A DNA stretch of 64,000 nucleotides from Amycolatopsis solani (GCF_033441515.1 NZ_JAWQJT010000001.1:4340001-4404000); one strand, 5' to 3'. Positions 15,448-24,045 are shown, counted from the first letter of the stretch. Notes: generated from the sequence alone by a model not told the origin. Program-made: numbers and translations.

Positions 15448-16191
15448 GTGAGCGGAACGGTTCTGGTGCTTGGCGGACGTAGCGAAATCGGGCTGGCCCT
15501 GGCGAAACGCCTGGTCAGCGGGGACACCCGGCGGTTCGTGCTGGCCGCGCGGCCGGGCGCGGACCTGACCGCGGAGGTCGCCGCTCTGCGGGAGGCCGGT
15601 GCCGAGACCGTCGAGACCGCGGACTTCGACGCCGACGACCTCGCCGCGCACGGCCCGTTCCTGGCGAAGGTGGCCGCGGAGCACGGGCCACTGGAGACGG
15701 TGGTGCTCGCCTTCGGCATCCTCGGCGACCAGACCCGCGCGGAGACGGACGCGGCCCACGCCGCGGCGGTCGTGCACACCGACTACGTCGCCCAGGTCGG
15801 CGTGCTGACCCACGCCGCGAACCTGCTGCGCGAACAGGGCCACGGGAACCTGGTGGTGTTCTCGTCGGTGGCCGGGATCCGCGTGCGCCGCGCGAACTAC
15901 GTGTACGGCTCGGCGAAGGCCGGTCTCGATGGCTTCGCGAGCGGCCTCGCGGACGCCCTGCACGGCTCCGGCGTCCACCTGCTGCTGGTCCGCCCGGGCT
16001 TCGTGATCGGCCGCATGACCGACGGCATGGCCCAGGCCCCGTTCTCGAGCACCCCGGACCAGGTGGCGGCCGCGACGGCGGCGGCGTTGCGCCGGCGGCG
16101 CGGGGTCGTGTGGGTGCCGGGCGTGCTCCGCCCGGTGTTCTTCGCGATGCGCCTCCTGCCGCGCGCGATCTGGCGCCGGATGCCCCGCTGA
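15448..16191 (+). CDS. DprE2-like short-chain dehydrogenase
   Basis: 247 residues. NAD(P) motif VLVLGGRSEIGLAL, catalytic YGSAKAG (Tyr-x-x-x-Lys) and the tail VVWVPGVLRPVFFAMRLLPRAIWRRMP closely follow DprE2 (decaprenylphosphoryl-ribose 2'-epimerase subunit 2), which completes decaprenylphosphoryl-arabinose synthesis for the cell wall. No dprE1 lies beside it, so it could be a paralogue. It starts at GTG 15448. The next gene, an LCP ligase, is also envelope-related. Confidence 0.75.
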   Translation: MSGTVLVLGGRSEIGLALAKRLVSGDTRRFVLAARPGADLTAEVAALREAGAETVETADFDADDLAAHGPFLAKVAAEHGPLETVVLAFGILGDQTRAETDAAHAAAVVHTDYVAQVGVLTHAANLLREQGHGNLVVFSSVAGIRVRRANYVYGSAKAGLDGFASGLADALHGSGVHLLLVRPGFVIGRMTDGMAQAPFSSTPDQVAAATAAALRRRRGVVWVPGVLRPVFFAMRLLPRAIWRRMPR

Positions 16192-16258
16192 TCCGGCCGC
16201 TGTGGTCAGCGCCACAGCACTTCCCCGTGCGCGTTCCGGCACGGTCCGTCGCGAAAAT

Positions 16259-16316
16259 CGGCCGATCGGCTCGAACCGGCTCGGCCGATCGGGCAGCGTC
16301 ACGACCTTCCTACAAT
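16259..16316 (+). promoter_or_regulatory. Probable promoter and paired sites upstream of the LCP gene
   Basis: CGGCCGATCGG occurs twice, at 16259-16269 and 16282-16292, 23 bp (about two helical turns) apart, each containing palindromic CCGATCGG. A strong -10 TACAAT follows at 16311-16316, with no clear -35. The 5' leader to the GTG is about 70 nt. Confidence 0.45.
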
Positions 16317-16392
16317 TTTCTCAGCTGATTCCCAGCTAACCCGGTGATCCTCGACGGAGGGGTTCAACCAGAGGGAAGCAAGGGGAAGTGTC

Positions 16393-17589
16393 GTGCTGCT
16401 GTCGTCCCGGGGGCGCCGGATCGGTGGGCGCGTGGCCATCGGCGTCGTGTCGACGGTGGTGCTCGCCGTCACCGGGTACGCGTGGACGCAGCTGAGCAAG
16501 CTGGACGACGGCATCGTCACCGCGGACGTCATCCCGCCGTCGGCGCAGGTCGACGGCGAGGACGCCGTGCCCGGCGAACCGCTCAAGGTGGCCCAGAACA
16601 TCCTGCTCGTCGGGATCGACGCGCGCACCGACACCTACGGCAACCCGTTGCCGCAGAACGTGCTCGACGCCTTGCACGCGGGGAGCGGGGACGACGGCGG
16701 GGACACCACCGACACGATGATCGTCGTGCACATCCCGGCGGGCGGCGCCGCGGCCACCGCGATCTCCATCCCGCGCGACTCCTATGTGGACATCGCGGGC
16801 GGGTACGGCAAGCACAAGATCAACTCCGCGTACAGCCGCGGCAAGAACGCCTCGATGTCCGGGTTGCGCGCGGAAGGGCTTTCCGGCGCGCAGCTGGAGG
16901 TCGCGGCGAACGCGGCGGGCGCGAAGACGGCGATCCAGACCGTGGAGAAGTTCACCGGGCTGACGATCAACCACTACGCGGCGATCAACCTCGCCGGGTT
17001 CGACGCGCTGTCGCAGGCGGTCGGCGGCGTCGAGGTCTGCCTCAAGGAGCCGGTGCACGACACCTACTCGGGCGCGAACTTCGCGGCCGGGCCGCAGACG
17101 CTGTCCGGCGCGCAGGCGCTCGCGTTCGTCCGGCAGCGCCACGGCCTGACCAACGGCGACCTCGACCGGATCGCGCGGCAGCAGGCGTTCCTGTCCGGAA
17201 TGGCCAAGAAGGTACTGAACGCGGGCACTTTCACCGACGTCTCGAAGCTGAACTCGCTGGTCAGCGCGGTGCAGGGCGCGGTGGTGCTGGACAAGGGCTG
17301 GGACGTCCTGAGCTTCGCGCAGCAGCTGCGGGGGATGACGTCGGGCGCGATCGCGTTCGCCACCATCCCGGTGCAGAGCCTGTCGCTGCAGACGCCGTCC
17401 GACGGCGACGCGGTGAAGGTCGACCCGGCGCAGGTGCAGCAGTTCGTGCGCACGGCGATCAGCACGCCCGCGGTGCAGGCCTCGGGCGACGACACGACCG
17501 GCGGCGTCAAGCCGGTCGCGGCGACTACCACCGGGACCCCGGACAGCAAGCAGCCGGCGACCAGTGCGGCCGCCGGCTGCGTGAACTGA
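16393..17589 (+). CDS. LytR-CpsA-Psr (LCP) family cell-wall glycopolymer ligase
   Basis: 398 residues: one N-terminal membrane helix (RVAIGVVSTVVLAVTGYAW), then the extracytoplasmic LCP domain with LLVGIDAR, DTMIVVHIP, ISIPRDSYVDI, KINSAYS and LAFVRQRH, which hold the Arg and Asp residues that bind polyprenyl-pyrophosphate and metal. In actinobacteria LCP enzymes attach arabinogalactan or other glycopolymers to peptidoglycan. The C-terminal 60 residues are Thr/Ala-rich and end at a lone Cys. The start is GTG. Confidence 0.93.
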   Translation: MLLSSRGRRIGGRVAIGVVSTVVLAVTGYAWTQLSKLDDGIVTADVIPPSAQVDGEDAVPGEPLKVAQNILLVGIDARTDTYGNPLPQNVLDALHAGSGDDGGDTTDTMIVVHIPAGGAAATAISIPRDSYVDIAGGYGKHKINSAYSRGKNASMSGLRAEGLSGAQLEVAANAAGAKTAIQTVEKFTGLTINHYAAINLAGFDALSQAVGGVEVCLKEPVHDTYSGANFAAGPQTLSGAQALAFVRQRHGLTNGDLDRIARQQAFLSGMAKKVLNAGTFTDVSKLNSLVSAVQGAVVLDKGWDVLSFAQQLRGMTSGAIAFATIPVQSLSLQTPSDGDAVKVDPAQVQQFVRTAISTPAVQASGDDTTGGVKPVAATTTGTPDSKQPATSAAAGCVN

Positions 17590-17610
17590 AGCGCTTACAC
17601 GAAAGCGCTT
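17589..17610. terminator. Short hairpin between convergent genes
   Basis: AAGCGCTT, 6 nt, AAGCGCTT: self-complementary arms that begin at the LCP stop and overlap the last codons of the acyl-CoA dehydrogenase gene on the other strand. Confidence 0.5.
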
Positions 17611-18773
17611 TGCCCGGTGATCGCCTTGCCGACGATCAGGGTGTTCATCTCGCGCGTGCCCTCGAACGAGTAGATCGCTTCGGCGTCGGCGAAGAATCGC
17701 GCGACGTCGTAGCCGAGCACGATCCCGTTGCCGCCGAAGATCTCCCGGCTCCAGGCGACGACCTCGCGCATCCGCGAGGTGACGAACGCCTTGGCCAGCG
17801 ACGAGTGCTCGTCCTTGAAGATCCCGGCGTCCTGCAGGCGGGCGAGCTGCACGAGCATGCCCCACGACGCGGTGATGTGGCCGAGGCTCTTCACGAGCAG
17901 GTCCTGCACCAGCTGGAACCGCGCGATCGGCCGCCCGAACTGCTTGCGTTCCTGCGAGTAGGCCAGCGCGGCCTCGTAGGCACCGATCATCACGCCCAGC
18001 GCCTGCCAGGCGACGCCGCCGCGGGTGGCGCGCAGGATCTCGGCGACGTCCCGGAAGGAGTCGATGCCCTGCAGGCGGTTCGCCTCCGGCACGCGGACGC
18101 CGGTGAGGGTGATCTCGGCGTTCTCGACGATCCGGAACGCCGTCTTGCCCTGGATCTTCTCCGGCACGAAACCCGGCATGTCCTTTTCGACGACGAAACC
18201 CTTGACGTGGTTGTCATCCACGTCGCGAGCCCACACGACGACGTAGTCGGCGAAGGTCGCGTTGCCGATCCACTTCTTGGCGCCGTCGAGGATCCAGGTG
18301 TCGCCTTCTCGCTTGGCGGTGGTGCGCATGCCGCCGGCCACATCGGACCCGCCGAGCGGCTCGGTCATCGCGAACGCGCCGATCTTGTCCATCGCGGCCA
18401 TTTCCGGGAGCCAGCGGTCGCGCTGCTCCTGGCTGCCGCCACTGTAGATGGAGTACATCGCGAGTCCGTTGTGGACACCGAAGAACGTCGCCACGGAAGC
18501 GTCCGTGCGGCTCATCTCCATCGCCATCATGCCGGTGAGCAGGTGGCTGACCGCGGGCTTGTGCTCGCCGTAGCCCTCGTACGGCAGCCCGGCGAGCCCG
18601 CTCTCGCGGAACATCCCGATCAGTTCCTTCGGGAAGGTGCCGGCTTCCCAGTTCTCGTTCACCAGCGGCTTGACGTCGTGCTGCATGAACTCGCGGGCCT
18701 GGACGAGCAGCTTGTGCTCGTCGTCCGGGAGCAGCGCTTCGAAGTCGTAGAAGTCGGCGGTCAGGGATTCCAT
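17595..18773 (-). CDS. Acyl-CoA dehydrogenase, glutaryl-CoA dehydrogenase-like
   Basis: 392 residues of the FAD acyl-CoA dehydrogenase family. GAFAMTEPLGGSDVAGG and WILDGAKKWIGNATFADYVVVWA are the flavin/substrate signatures. YSFEGTREMNTLIVGKAITG carries the catalytic Glu at the position used by glutaryl-CoA dehydrogenase. It probably oxidises a short acyl-CoA, with or without decarboxylation. It is last in the minus-strand CoA operon, 1 bp after the preceding stop. Confidence 0.9.
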   Translation of the reverse strand: MESLTADFYDFEALLPDDEHKLLVQAREFMQHDVKPLVNENWEAGTFPKELIGMFRESGLAGLPYEGYGEHKPAVSHLLTGMMAMEMSRTDASVATFFGVHNGLAMYSIYSGGSQEQRDRWLPEMAAMDKIGAFAMTEPLGGSDVAGGMRTTAKREGDTWILDGAKKWIGNATFADYVVVWARDVDDNHVKGFVVEKDMPGFVPEKIQGKTAFRIVENAEITLTGVRVPEANRLQGIDSFRDVAEILRATRGGVAWQALGVMIGAYEAALAYSQERKQFGRPIARFQLVQDLLVKSLGHITASWGMLVQLARLQDAGIFKDEHSSLAKAFVTSRMREVVAWSREIFGGNGIVLGYDVARFFADAEAIYSFEGTREMNTLIVGKAITGQSAFV

Positions 18774-18774
18774 G

Positions 18775-19680
18775 TCAGTTCTCCTCCACTGCGTGCAGAA
18801 CGGCGAGCTGCTTGCGGTCGCGCGTCTCGGCGAGTTCCGAGTACGTGGAGGAGCCGTAAGCCTGTTCGACGGCTTCGATGAGCCGTTCCTGCTCTTCGGG
18901 ACTCTGGGACGGGTTTCCGAGCCCGGCCCACATCTTCTTCATCGACTTGCCGATGTGCCCGGCCATGTGCCGGTAGCCACCGGGGCCGCCGCCGAGGTGC
19001 GAACCGAGGAACGGCCCGACCGTGGCCCAGCGGATGCCGAGCGAGTTCGTGATCACCGCGTCCAGTTCGGACGGTGTCACCACGCCTTGCTCGACGAGGT
19101 AGATCGCCTCGCGGCTGAGCGCGTTCTGGAGCCGGTTGCCGACGAACCCGGGGATCTCCTTGCGTTCCACGACCGGCGTCCGGCCGAGGGAGGTGTAGAA
19201 GGCCACGGCCTGTTCGACGCTCTCCTGGCTGGTCTGCTCACCCGGGACGACCTCGACCAGCGGGATCAGGTGCGGCGGGTTGAACGGGTGTCCGATGAGG
19301 ACCCGGCGGCCGTCGATCTCGCCGGTGAACGCCGTCGACGGGATGGCGCTCGACGAACTCAGCAGGAGCGCGTGCTCCGGAGCTTCCTCGACGAGCTGCT
19401 TGAAGAGGTCCTTTTTGAACTCGACGCTCTCGGGCCCGTTCTCCTGCACCACGTCCGCCACTTTCACTGATTCAGTGACGTCCTGGGCGATGCTCACCCG
19501 GCTCGCCAGCTCGGCGGCCGTCGTGCCGAGGTGCGGCGCGAATGTCTTCAGCGCTTCGGCGACGGCCTCGGCGAGGTCGGGGCGGGGGTCGGTGACCCGG
19601 ACGGTCAGGCCGTGGTGGGCGAACAACGCCGTCCACGAAAGGCCGATGGTGCCGGCACCGATGACGGCCGCGTTCTTCAT
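18775..19680 (-). CDS. 3-hydroxyacyl-CoA dehydrogenase family protein
   Basis: 301 residues. Rossmann motif AAVIGAGTIGLSWTALFAHHG, then the hydroxyacyl-CoA dehydrogenase fold with GHPFNPPHLIPLVEVVPG and the C-terminal domain GNRLQNALSREAIYLVEQG. It resembles the L-carnitine dehydrogenase/lambda-crystallin branch more than the fatty-acid FadB branch. NAD-dependent oxidation of a 3-hydroxy intermediate is expected. Its ATG overlaps the upstream stop (ATGA). Confidence 0.9.
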   Translation of the reverse strand: MKNAAVIGAGTIGLSWTALFAHHGLTVRVTDPRPDLAEAVAEALKTFAPHLGTTAAELASRVSIAQDVTESVKVADVVQENGPESVEFKKDLFKQLVEEAPEHALLLSSSSAIPSTAFTGEIDGRRVLIGHPFNPPHLIPLVEVVPGEQTSQESVEQAVAFYTSLGRTPVVERKEIPGFVGNRLQNALSREAIYLVEQGVVTPSELDAVITNSLGIRWATVGPFLGSHLGGGPGGYRHMAGHIGKSMKKMWAGLGNPSQSPEEQERLIEAVEQAYGSSTYSELAETRDRKQLAVLHAVEEN

Positions 19681-20423
19681 GACCGCACTCCGTTCAGGTA
19701 GTCGAAGACCGGCTTGACCGGGGCGAGCGTCAGGTCGGTGAGGATGTGGCTCGCGGAGACGACCTCCAGCACCGGCAGGTCGGCCAGCGGGGCCAGGACG
19801 TGCTGGAACAGCTGCAGCCGCGCGGGCCCGATGTAGGCCTCCTTGACCACGACGTCGGTGATCTCGGTCCGGACCAGCTCCTGCACGCGCGGTGCGCCGT
19901 CGTAGCCCGGGATCGTCTTGAACATGAACGTCGGGACGGTGATCTGGCGCTCGGCCTCGCCGGCGTCGAGCTCGTGGTGCTTGTAGCCCATGGTCGCGGT
20001 CGCCACCCGGAGCGTCCCGTAGTCCAGCGTGCCCACGAGGACGCCGTTGTCGACATAGAGGTTCGGCGACCCGATGGTCTTCGGGTACGCGCTGACCTCG
20101 CGCCCGGACGCCGTCGCCGGGAAGTTGTCGAGGTACATCGCGTGCAGGTACTCGCCGCGCTCGCCGTCGAAGCTGACCTCGATCGCCTGGCCGGACTCGG
20201 TGTACGGGCCGTAGCCGGAGACGTCGCCCATCTTCATGACCTCGAAGCGCACCAACGGTTCTTCGACCTTCAGCGGCTCCGGGACGACGGCGCGCAGCGC
20301 GTCGGCGTCGGTGCGGTAGACGATGTTCAGGTACTCGCGGTCGGTGAACCTCGGGACCACGGGCGCGAACGCCGGGGCGGTCAGGGGCGTGGTCACGTGC
20401 CGGCGGACTTCTTCGATCTTCAT
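19677..20423 (-). CDS. Acetoacetate decarboxylase family protein
   Basis: 248 residues. The Schiff-base lysine context AYPKTIGSPNLYV and the N-terminal YRTDADALRAVVPEPL are hallmarks of the ADC fold. Many ADC-like proteins are not decarboxylases but hydrolase-aldolases or dehydratases, so the exact reaction in this CoA pathway is open. It is coupled by ATGA overlaps at both ends. Confidence 0.88.
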   Translation of the reverse strand: MKIEEVRRHVTTPLTAPAFAPVVPRFTDREYLNIVYRTDADALRAVVPEPLKVEEPLVRFEVMKMGDVSGYGPYTESGQAIEVSFDGERGEYLHAMYLDNFPATASGREVSAYPKTIGSPNLYVDNGVLVGTLDYGTLRVATATMGYKHHELDAGEAERQITVPTFMFKTIPGYDGAPRVQELVRTEITDVVVKEAYIGPARLQLFQHVLAPLADLPVLEVVSASHILTDLTLAPVKPVFDYLNGVRS

Positions 20424-21163
20424 TCGCCTGTCCACTTCGGAGCGCGGCGCTCGGCGAAGGCGGTCATGCCCTCGCGGACGTCGTTCGACTGCATCAGTTT
20501 CTTGATTTCCTCGCGCTGCGCGGCTTTCGGATCCGCGGCCCGCACGACCTTCTTGACGGCGGCCAGCGCCAGGGGCGCGTTCTCCGCCAGCTTTTCGGCC
20601 AGCTGGAGCGCGACGGCGGCGGCGTCGCCGTTCGGGGTGACACGGTTGACCAGGCCCAGCTCGCCGGCCCGACGGCCGGTGACGGGCTCGCCGGTCAGCA
20701 GGAACTCCATCGCCAGGTGGTGCGGGATCCGCTTCGGGAGCCGGATGACGCCACCGCCGGCGGCGATCAGGCCCCGCTTGACCTCGGGGAGGCCGAACCG
20801 CGCATCCTCACCGGCGACGATCAGGTCGCAGCCCAGCGCCAGCTCGAACCCGCCGCCCATGGCGAACCCTTCGACGGCGGCGATCAGCGGCTTGGCCAGC
20901 TCGGCTTCGGTCAGGCCGCCGAACCCGCGTCCCGGGATCTCCGGGGACTCGCCCTTGAGCGCGGCCTTGAGGTCCATCCCGGCGCTGAAGGTGTTCTCGG
21001 CGCCGGTCAGGACACCGGCCCGCAGCGTGGGGTCGGCCTCCAGCTCGTCCAGGGCGGCGGCCAGCCGGGTCGCGACGGCGGCGTTGACCGCGTTGCGGGC
21101 CTGGGGCCGGTCGATCGTGATCAGCAGGGTGCTGCCGATCCGTTCGGTGCGTACTTCACTCAT
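20420..21163 (-). CDS. Enoyl-CoA hydratase/isomerase family protein
   Basis: 247 residues of the crotonase fold. The oxyanion-hole segments FSAGMDLKAALKG and AMGGGFELALGCDLIVAGEDARFGLPEVKRGL are clear. One catalytic Glu (PEVKRG) is present, so hydration or isomerisation is likely. It is first of a four-gene overlapping set; two palindromic sites lie just upstream. Confidence 0.92.
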   Translation of the reverse strand: MSEVRTERIGSTLLITIDRPQARNAVNAAVATRLAAALDELEADPTLRAGVLTGAENTFSAGMDLKAALKGESPEIPGRGFGGLTEAELAKPLIAAVEGFAMGGGFELALGCDLIVAGEDARFGLPEVKRGLIAAGGGVIRLPKRIPHHLAMEFLLTGEPVTGRRAGELGLVNRVTPNGDAAAVALQLAEKLAENAPLALAAVKKVVRAADPKAAQREEIKKLMQSNDVREGMTAFAERRAPKWTGE

Positions 21164-21184
21164 GACTTCACTTCCCAAGTACCG

Positions 21185-21244
21185 CACTTTCACGTGAAAG
21201 TGATGTGGAGGTGCCGGCTCCGGATCACTTTCGTAGGGAAAGTG
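21185..21244. promoter_or_regulatory. Two related palindromic operator-like sites
   Basis: Site 1 (21185-21202) is a perfect 18-bp palindrome, CACTTTCAC/GTGAAAGTG. Site 2 (21226-21244) has arms CACTTTC and GAAAGTG around 5 nt. Their centres are about 41 bp apart, between the CoA-transferase stop and the hydratase start. The shared CACTTTC half-site indicates one dimeric regulator bound twice. Confidence 0.75.
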
Positions 21245-21252
21245 CCAGTGGT

Positions 21253-22395
21253 TCAGACCAGCTCGGCGAGGACTTCGGCGGTGTCCTGGCCGGCCAGCGG
21301 GGCCAGGCGACGGATCGAGCCGGGCGTCGCGGAGAACTTCACCGGGATGCCGACCGTGCGGATGGTGCCCTCGCTCGGGTGCTTGACGGTGTCGAGCAAG
21401 TGGCCGTCGCGGACGTAGGGGTCCTCGTGCGCGCGGTCCAGTTCGAGCACCGGCGCCATCGGGATGCTGTGCTTCGCGCAGACCTCGGCCCACTCTTCGG
21501 TGGTCAGCGCCGGCGCGCACGCGGCGATCTGCTCGGTCAGCCACTCGTTGTCCACGCGGTCGATGGCTTCGCCGTTCACGCGCGGGTCCTCGGCGAGGTC
21601 CGGACGCTCGGCCGCGGCGAAGAAGTCGCGGAAGTTCTTCGGGTTGTAGGGGATGACGCAGGCGAGGCCGTCCTTGGTGCGGACCGCGGCGTGGCCCTTC
21701 GTCATCGACAGCCCGAACCCGGTGGGGCCCTCGGCCGGCTCGTAGGTGTGCCCGGCGAGGTGCTCGACCAGGTTGAACGCGAGCAGTGTGTCGGTCATCG
21801 GGATCTCGATCTGCTGGCCCTGGCCGGTCTTGTCGCGGTGGACCAGCGCGGCGAGCACGCTGTAGGCGATGGTCAGCGACGACACCTTGTCGCCGATGAT
21901 CGTCGGCAGGTAGACCGGCTCGCCCAGGGCGCGGTTGGCGACGTCGACCAGGCCGGAGGAGGCCTGCACGGTCTCGTCGTAGGCGGCGTTGCCGGCCTGG
22001 GGCGAGTCGCCGCGGAAGCCCTGCGCGTGGGCGTAGACCAGGCGCGGGTTGCGCTCGGCGACGTCGGCGTAGTTCAGGCCGAGGCGGCTCAGCGCGCCGG
22101 GGCGCATGTTGGTGATCAGCACGTCGGCGGTGTCGATCAGCTTGAGGGCCTGCTCGCGCTCGGCGTCGTCCTTGAGGTTGAGGGCCACGCTGCGCTTGTT
22201 GCGGTTGACGTTCAGGTTCAGCGCGGTCATGCCCGGCGTGGTCCGGTAGCTGCCCACCCGGACGGTGTCCGCGGGGGACTCGATTTTGATCACGTCGGCG
22301 CCGAGGTCGCCCAGGATCTGGGCCGCGTACGGGCCCATCACCACGGTCGAGAGGTCGATCACGCGCACGCTGTCCAGCGGTCCGGTCGTCATCAT
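21253..22395 (-). CDS. Family III CoA transferase (CaiB/BaiF)
   Basis: 380 residues. RVIDLSTVVMGPYAAQILGDLGADVIKIE and NRNKRSVALNLK are signature, and the catalytic Asp lies in the AYDETVQASSGL stretch near 150. It would activate the pathway acid by CoA exchange. The start is MMTTG with AAGGACG upstream. It is first in the minus-strand CoA gene set and directly downstream of the LysR gene. Confidence 0.92.
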   Translation of the reverse strand: MMTTGPLDSVRVIDLSTVVMGPYAAQILGDLGADVIKIESPADTVRVGSYRTTPGMTALNLNVNRNKRSVALNLKDDAEREQALKLIDTADVLITNMRPGALSRLGLNYADVAERNPRLVYAHAQGFRGDSPQAGNAAYDETVQASSGLVDVANRALGEPVYLPTIIGDKVSSLTIAYSVLAALVHRDKTGQGQQIEIPMTDTLLAFNLVEHLAGHTYEPAEGPTGFGLSMTKGHAAVRTKDGLACVIPYNPKNFRDFFAAAERPDLAEDPRVNGEAIDRVDNEWLTEQIAACAPALTTEEWAEVCAKHSIPMAPVLELDRAHEDPYVRDGHLLDTVKHPSEGTIRTVGIPVKFSATPGSIRRLAPLAGQDTAEVLAELV

Positions 22396-22475
22396 TCGTC
22401 CTTTCGCGCCTTGCTGTTTCGCTCTACTTACGAACGTAGGCGCGGGCGGCGCGAAAGGGAATGATCATGATGCGC

Positions 22476-22508
22476 ACAATGGTGTGACCACGGCGGTCAT
22501 ACCATTGT
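22476..22508. promoter_or_regulatory. 13-bp inverted repeat between LysR and CoA-transferase genes
   Basis: ACAATGGTGTGAC, 7 nt, GTCATACCATTGT: 12 of 13 positions pair. It begins 2 bp after the LysR stop and lies 80 bp before the CoA-transferase start. There is no T-run on the minus strand after it, so an operator fits at least as well as a terminator. Confidence 0.55.
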
Positions 22509-22509
22509 T

Positions 22510-23406
22510 TTACGTGCTGATCGGGTCCGCGAAGATGTCCTTCGCGGCTTCGACAAGCTCCCCGAGATCGCGGTCCCGGCGCCAGAGCAAGCCGGTGTCC
22601 AGCTGGGGCCGGAAGTCGCTGAACGGCAGGACGATCACGTTGTCCAGGCGGTAGCCGTGCATCGGGCTCCGGTCGTCCAGCATGGAAATGGAAAAGGCCT
22701 CGCCGCTGGAAATTATTTCGGACGTCCCGCCGTAGCCGGTATTGGTGAGGCGAATGCGTTTCTTGACGCCGAGTTCGTTCAATTGGTGGTCGAGCTGGTC
22801 GAAATAGGCAGGCGTGATTTCCCCTGGTGAGGCGACGTACGGGAGTTCCTTGAGCTCGGCCAGGCTGACCGAGTCCCGCCCGGCGAACAGGTCGGCGGGG
22901 ACGACCGCACCGAGCCGTTCCGACATGACCGGCACCTGTTCCAGCGCCGGGTCGGTGACGGGCAGCCGGGCCAGCGTGAGGGCGAGCTTGCCGTCGTGCA
23001 CGCCCTGGACGAGGTCGGCGGTGGTGCCGGGCCAGCGCTTGAGCTCGTAGTGCGCCTTGACCCGCTCGGCGAGGGCGTTGACGCGGTCCCGCAGGTCGGG
23101 GTGCACGCCGGCGGGCATGCCGAGGAAGACGGTGCTGCGCTGCGGCCGGGTCGCCTCCTTGAGCCGCCACGGGATGGCGCTCACCTGCTCGAGGACGTCC
23201 CGGGCGAGCGGCAGCAGCGCGGCCCCGGCGGCGGTGAGCGTGACGTGGTGGGTGCTGCGGTCGAACAGCTGCTGCCCGAGTTCGTGCTCGAGGTCCTTGA
23301 TCCGCTGACTGAGCGGAGAGGCGGCCATGTGCAACTTCCGCGCGGCGGCGGAGAAGTTCAGTTCCTCGGCGACCGCGACGAAGTAGCGCAGGTGCAGCAT
23401 CTCCAT
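22510..23406 (-). CDS. LysR-family regulator of the CoA locus
   Basis: 298 residues. Winged helix LRYFVAVAEELNFSAAARKLHMAASPLSQRIKDLE, then the effector domain. It is upstream of and on the same strand as the CoA-transferase operon, so it is the prime candidate regulator, possibly acting at the 22476-22508 repeat. The inducer is not inferable. An alternative start is the second Met. Confidence 0.9.
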   Translation of the reverse strand: MEMLHLRYFVAVAEELNFSAAARKLHMAASPLSQRIKDLEHELGQQLFDRSTHHVTLTAAGAALLPLARDVLEQVSAIPWRLKEATRPQRSTVFLGMPAGVHPDLRDRVNALAERVKAHYELKRWPGTTADLVQGVHDGKLALTLARLPVTDPALEQVPVMSERLGAVVPADLFAGRDSVSLAELKELPYVASPGEITPAYFDQLDHQLNELGVKKRIRLTNTGYGGTSEIISSGEAFSISMLDDRSPMHGYRLDNVIVLPFSDFRPQLDTGLLWRRDRDLGELVEAAKDIFADPIST

Positions 23407-23443
23407 TCCTCGACCCTAACGAGCCGACTGCCCAGGTACGCGG

Positions 23444-23980
23444 TCAGCGGGTCGCCGTGCCGCGGCGGACCAGGGTGAGCAGCCGCCCGGGCTCGCCGCC
23501 GGACAACGCGATGCCGGTGGCGAGCAGGAGGAGGTCCAGCTCCGTGAAGTCGGAGGCCACCACGCCGGCCGCCCGGGCGCGGTCGAGGAGTGCGGCGGCG
23601 GTCGCGTTCATCGCCGCGTGCCAGCCGGCGAACAGGCTCTCGTGCTCGCCCGCGGGATCGGCCAGGGAGAGCGCGAGCGCACGCTTCGTCCGCACGTGCT
23701 CGACGAACAGCTCGAGCCACGCGAAGAGTGCTTCGCCGGGGTCGGCGGCGTCGAGGTCCGCGCGCCTTCGCAGCTCCGCGACTTCGTCGGCGTACACGGC
23801 GACGACCAGCTCTCGCCGGTTCGGGAAGTGCCGGTACATCGTCGCGTTGCCGACGCCGGCGCGGCGGGCGATGCGGTCCAACGGCGCGTCCGGCCCGTCC
23901 TCGGCGAAGACCTCCTTGGCCGCGGCGAGGACCAGTGCCTGGTTGTCTCGCGCGTCCGACCTGCGCGCCCGTGCCGTCAT
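23444..23980 (-). CDS. TetR-family regulator
   Basis: 178 residues from the ATG at 23980 (AGGAG 5 nt upstream). The HTH lies in DAPLDRIARRAGVGNATMYRHFPNRREL (about 30-58); the C-terminal ligand domain is helical. It is divergent from an NTF2/SnoaL-like gene, with two palindromes between them. This is a common layout for TetR controlling a small enzyme or binding protein. Confidence 0.92.
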   Translation of the reverse strand: MTARARRSDARDNQALVLAAAKEVFAEDGPDAPLDRIARRAGVGNATMYRHFPNRRELVVAVYADEVAELRRRADLDAADPGEALFAWLELFVEHVRTKRALALSLADPAGEHESLFAGWHAAMNATAAALLDRARAAGVVASDFTELDLLLLATGIALSGGEPGRLLTLVRRGTATR

Positions 23981-23997
23981 GCCGCTCCTGGCCAAGT

Positions 23998-24045
23998 GGG
24001 GACTTCCCCGGTTAGCATAACCGAACGCTATCCGGGGAACTCCCC
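23998..24045. promoter_or_regulatory. Two near-palindromic GGGGAnnTCCCC sites in a divergent promoter
   Basis: GGGGACTTCCCC (23998-24009) and GGGGAACTCCCC (24034-24045), each palindromic apart from its centre. With flanking GG/CC they form one large inverted repeat, centres 36 bp apart, enclosing GGTTAGCATAACCG. They lie between the TetR gene and the SnoaL-like gene, and are the expected autoregulatory operator. Confidence 0.75.

Noticed and set aside
23998..24009. GGGGACTTCCCC matches the eukaryotic kappaB consensus
   Set aside because: Coincidental; in a bacterium this is simply a short palindrome in a TetR promoter.
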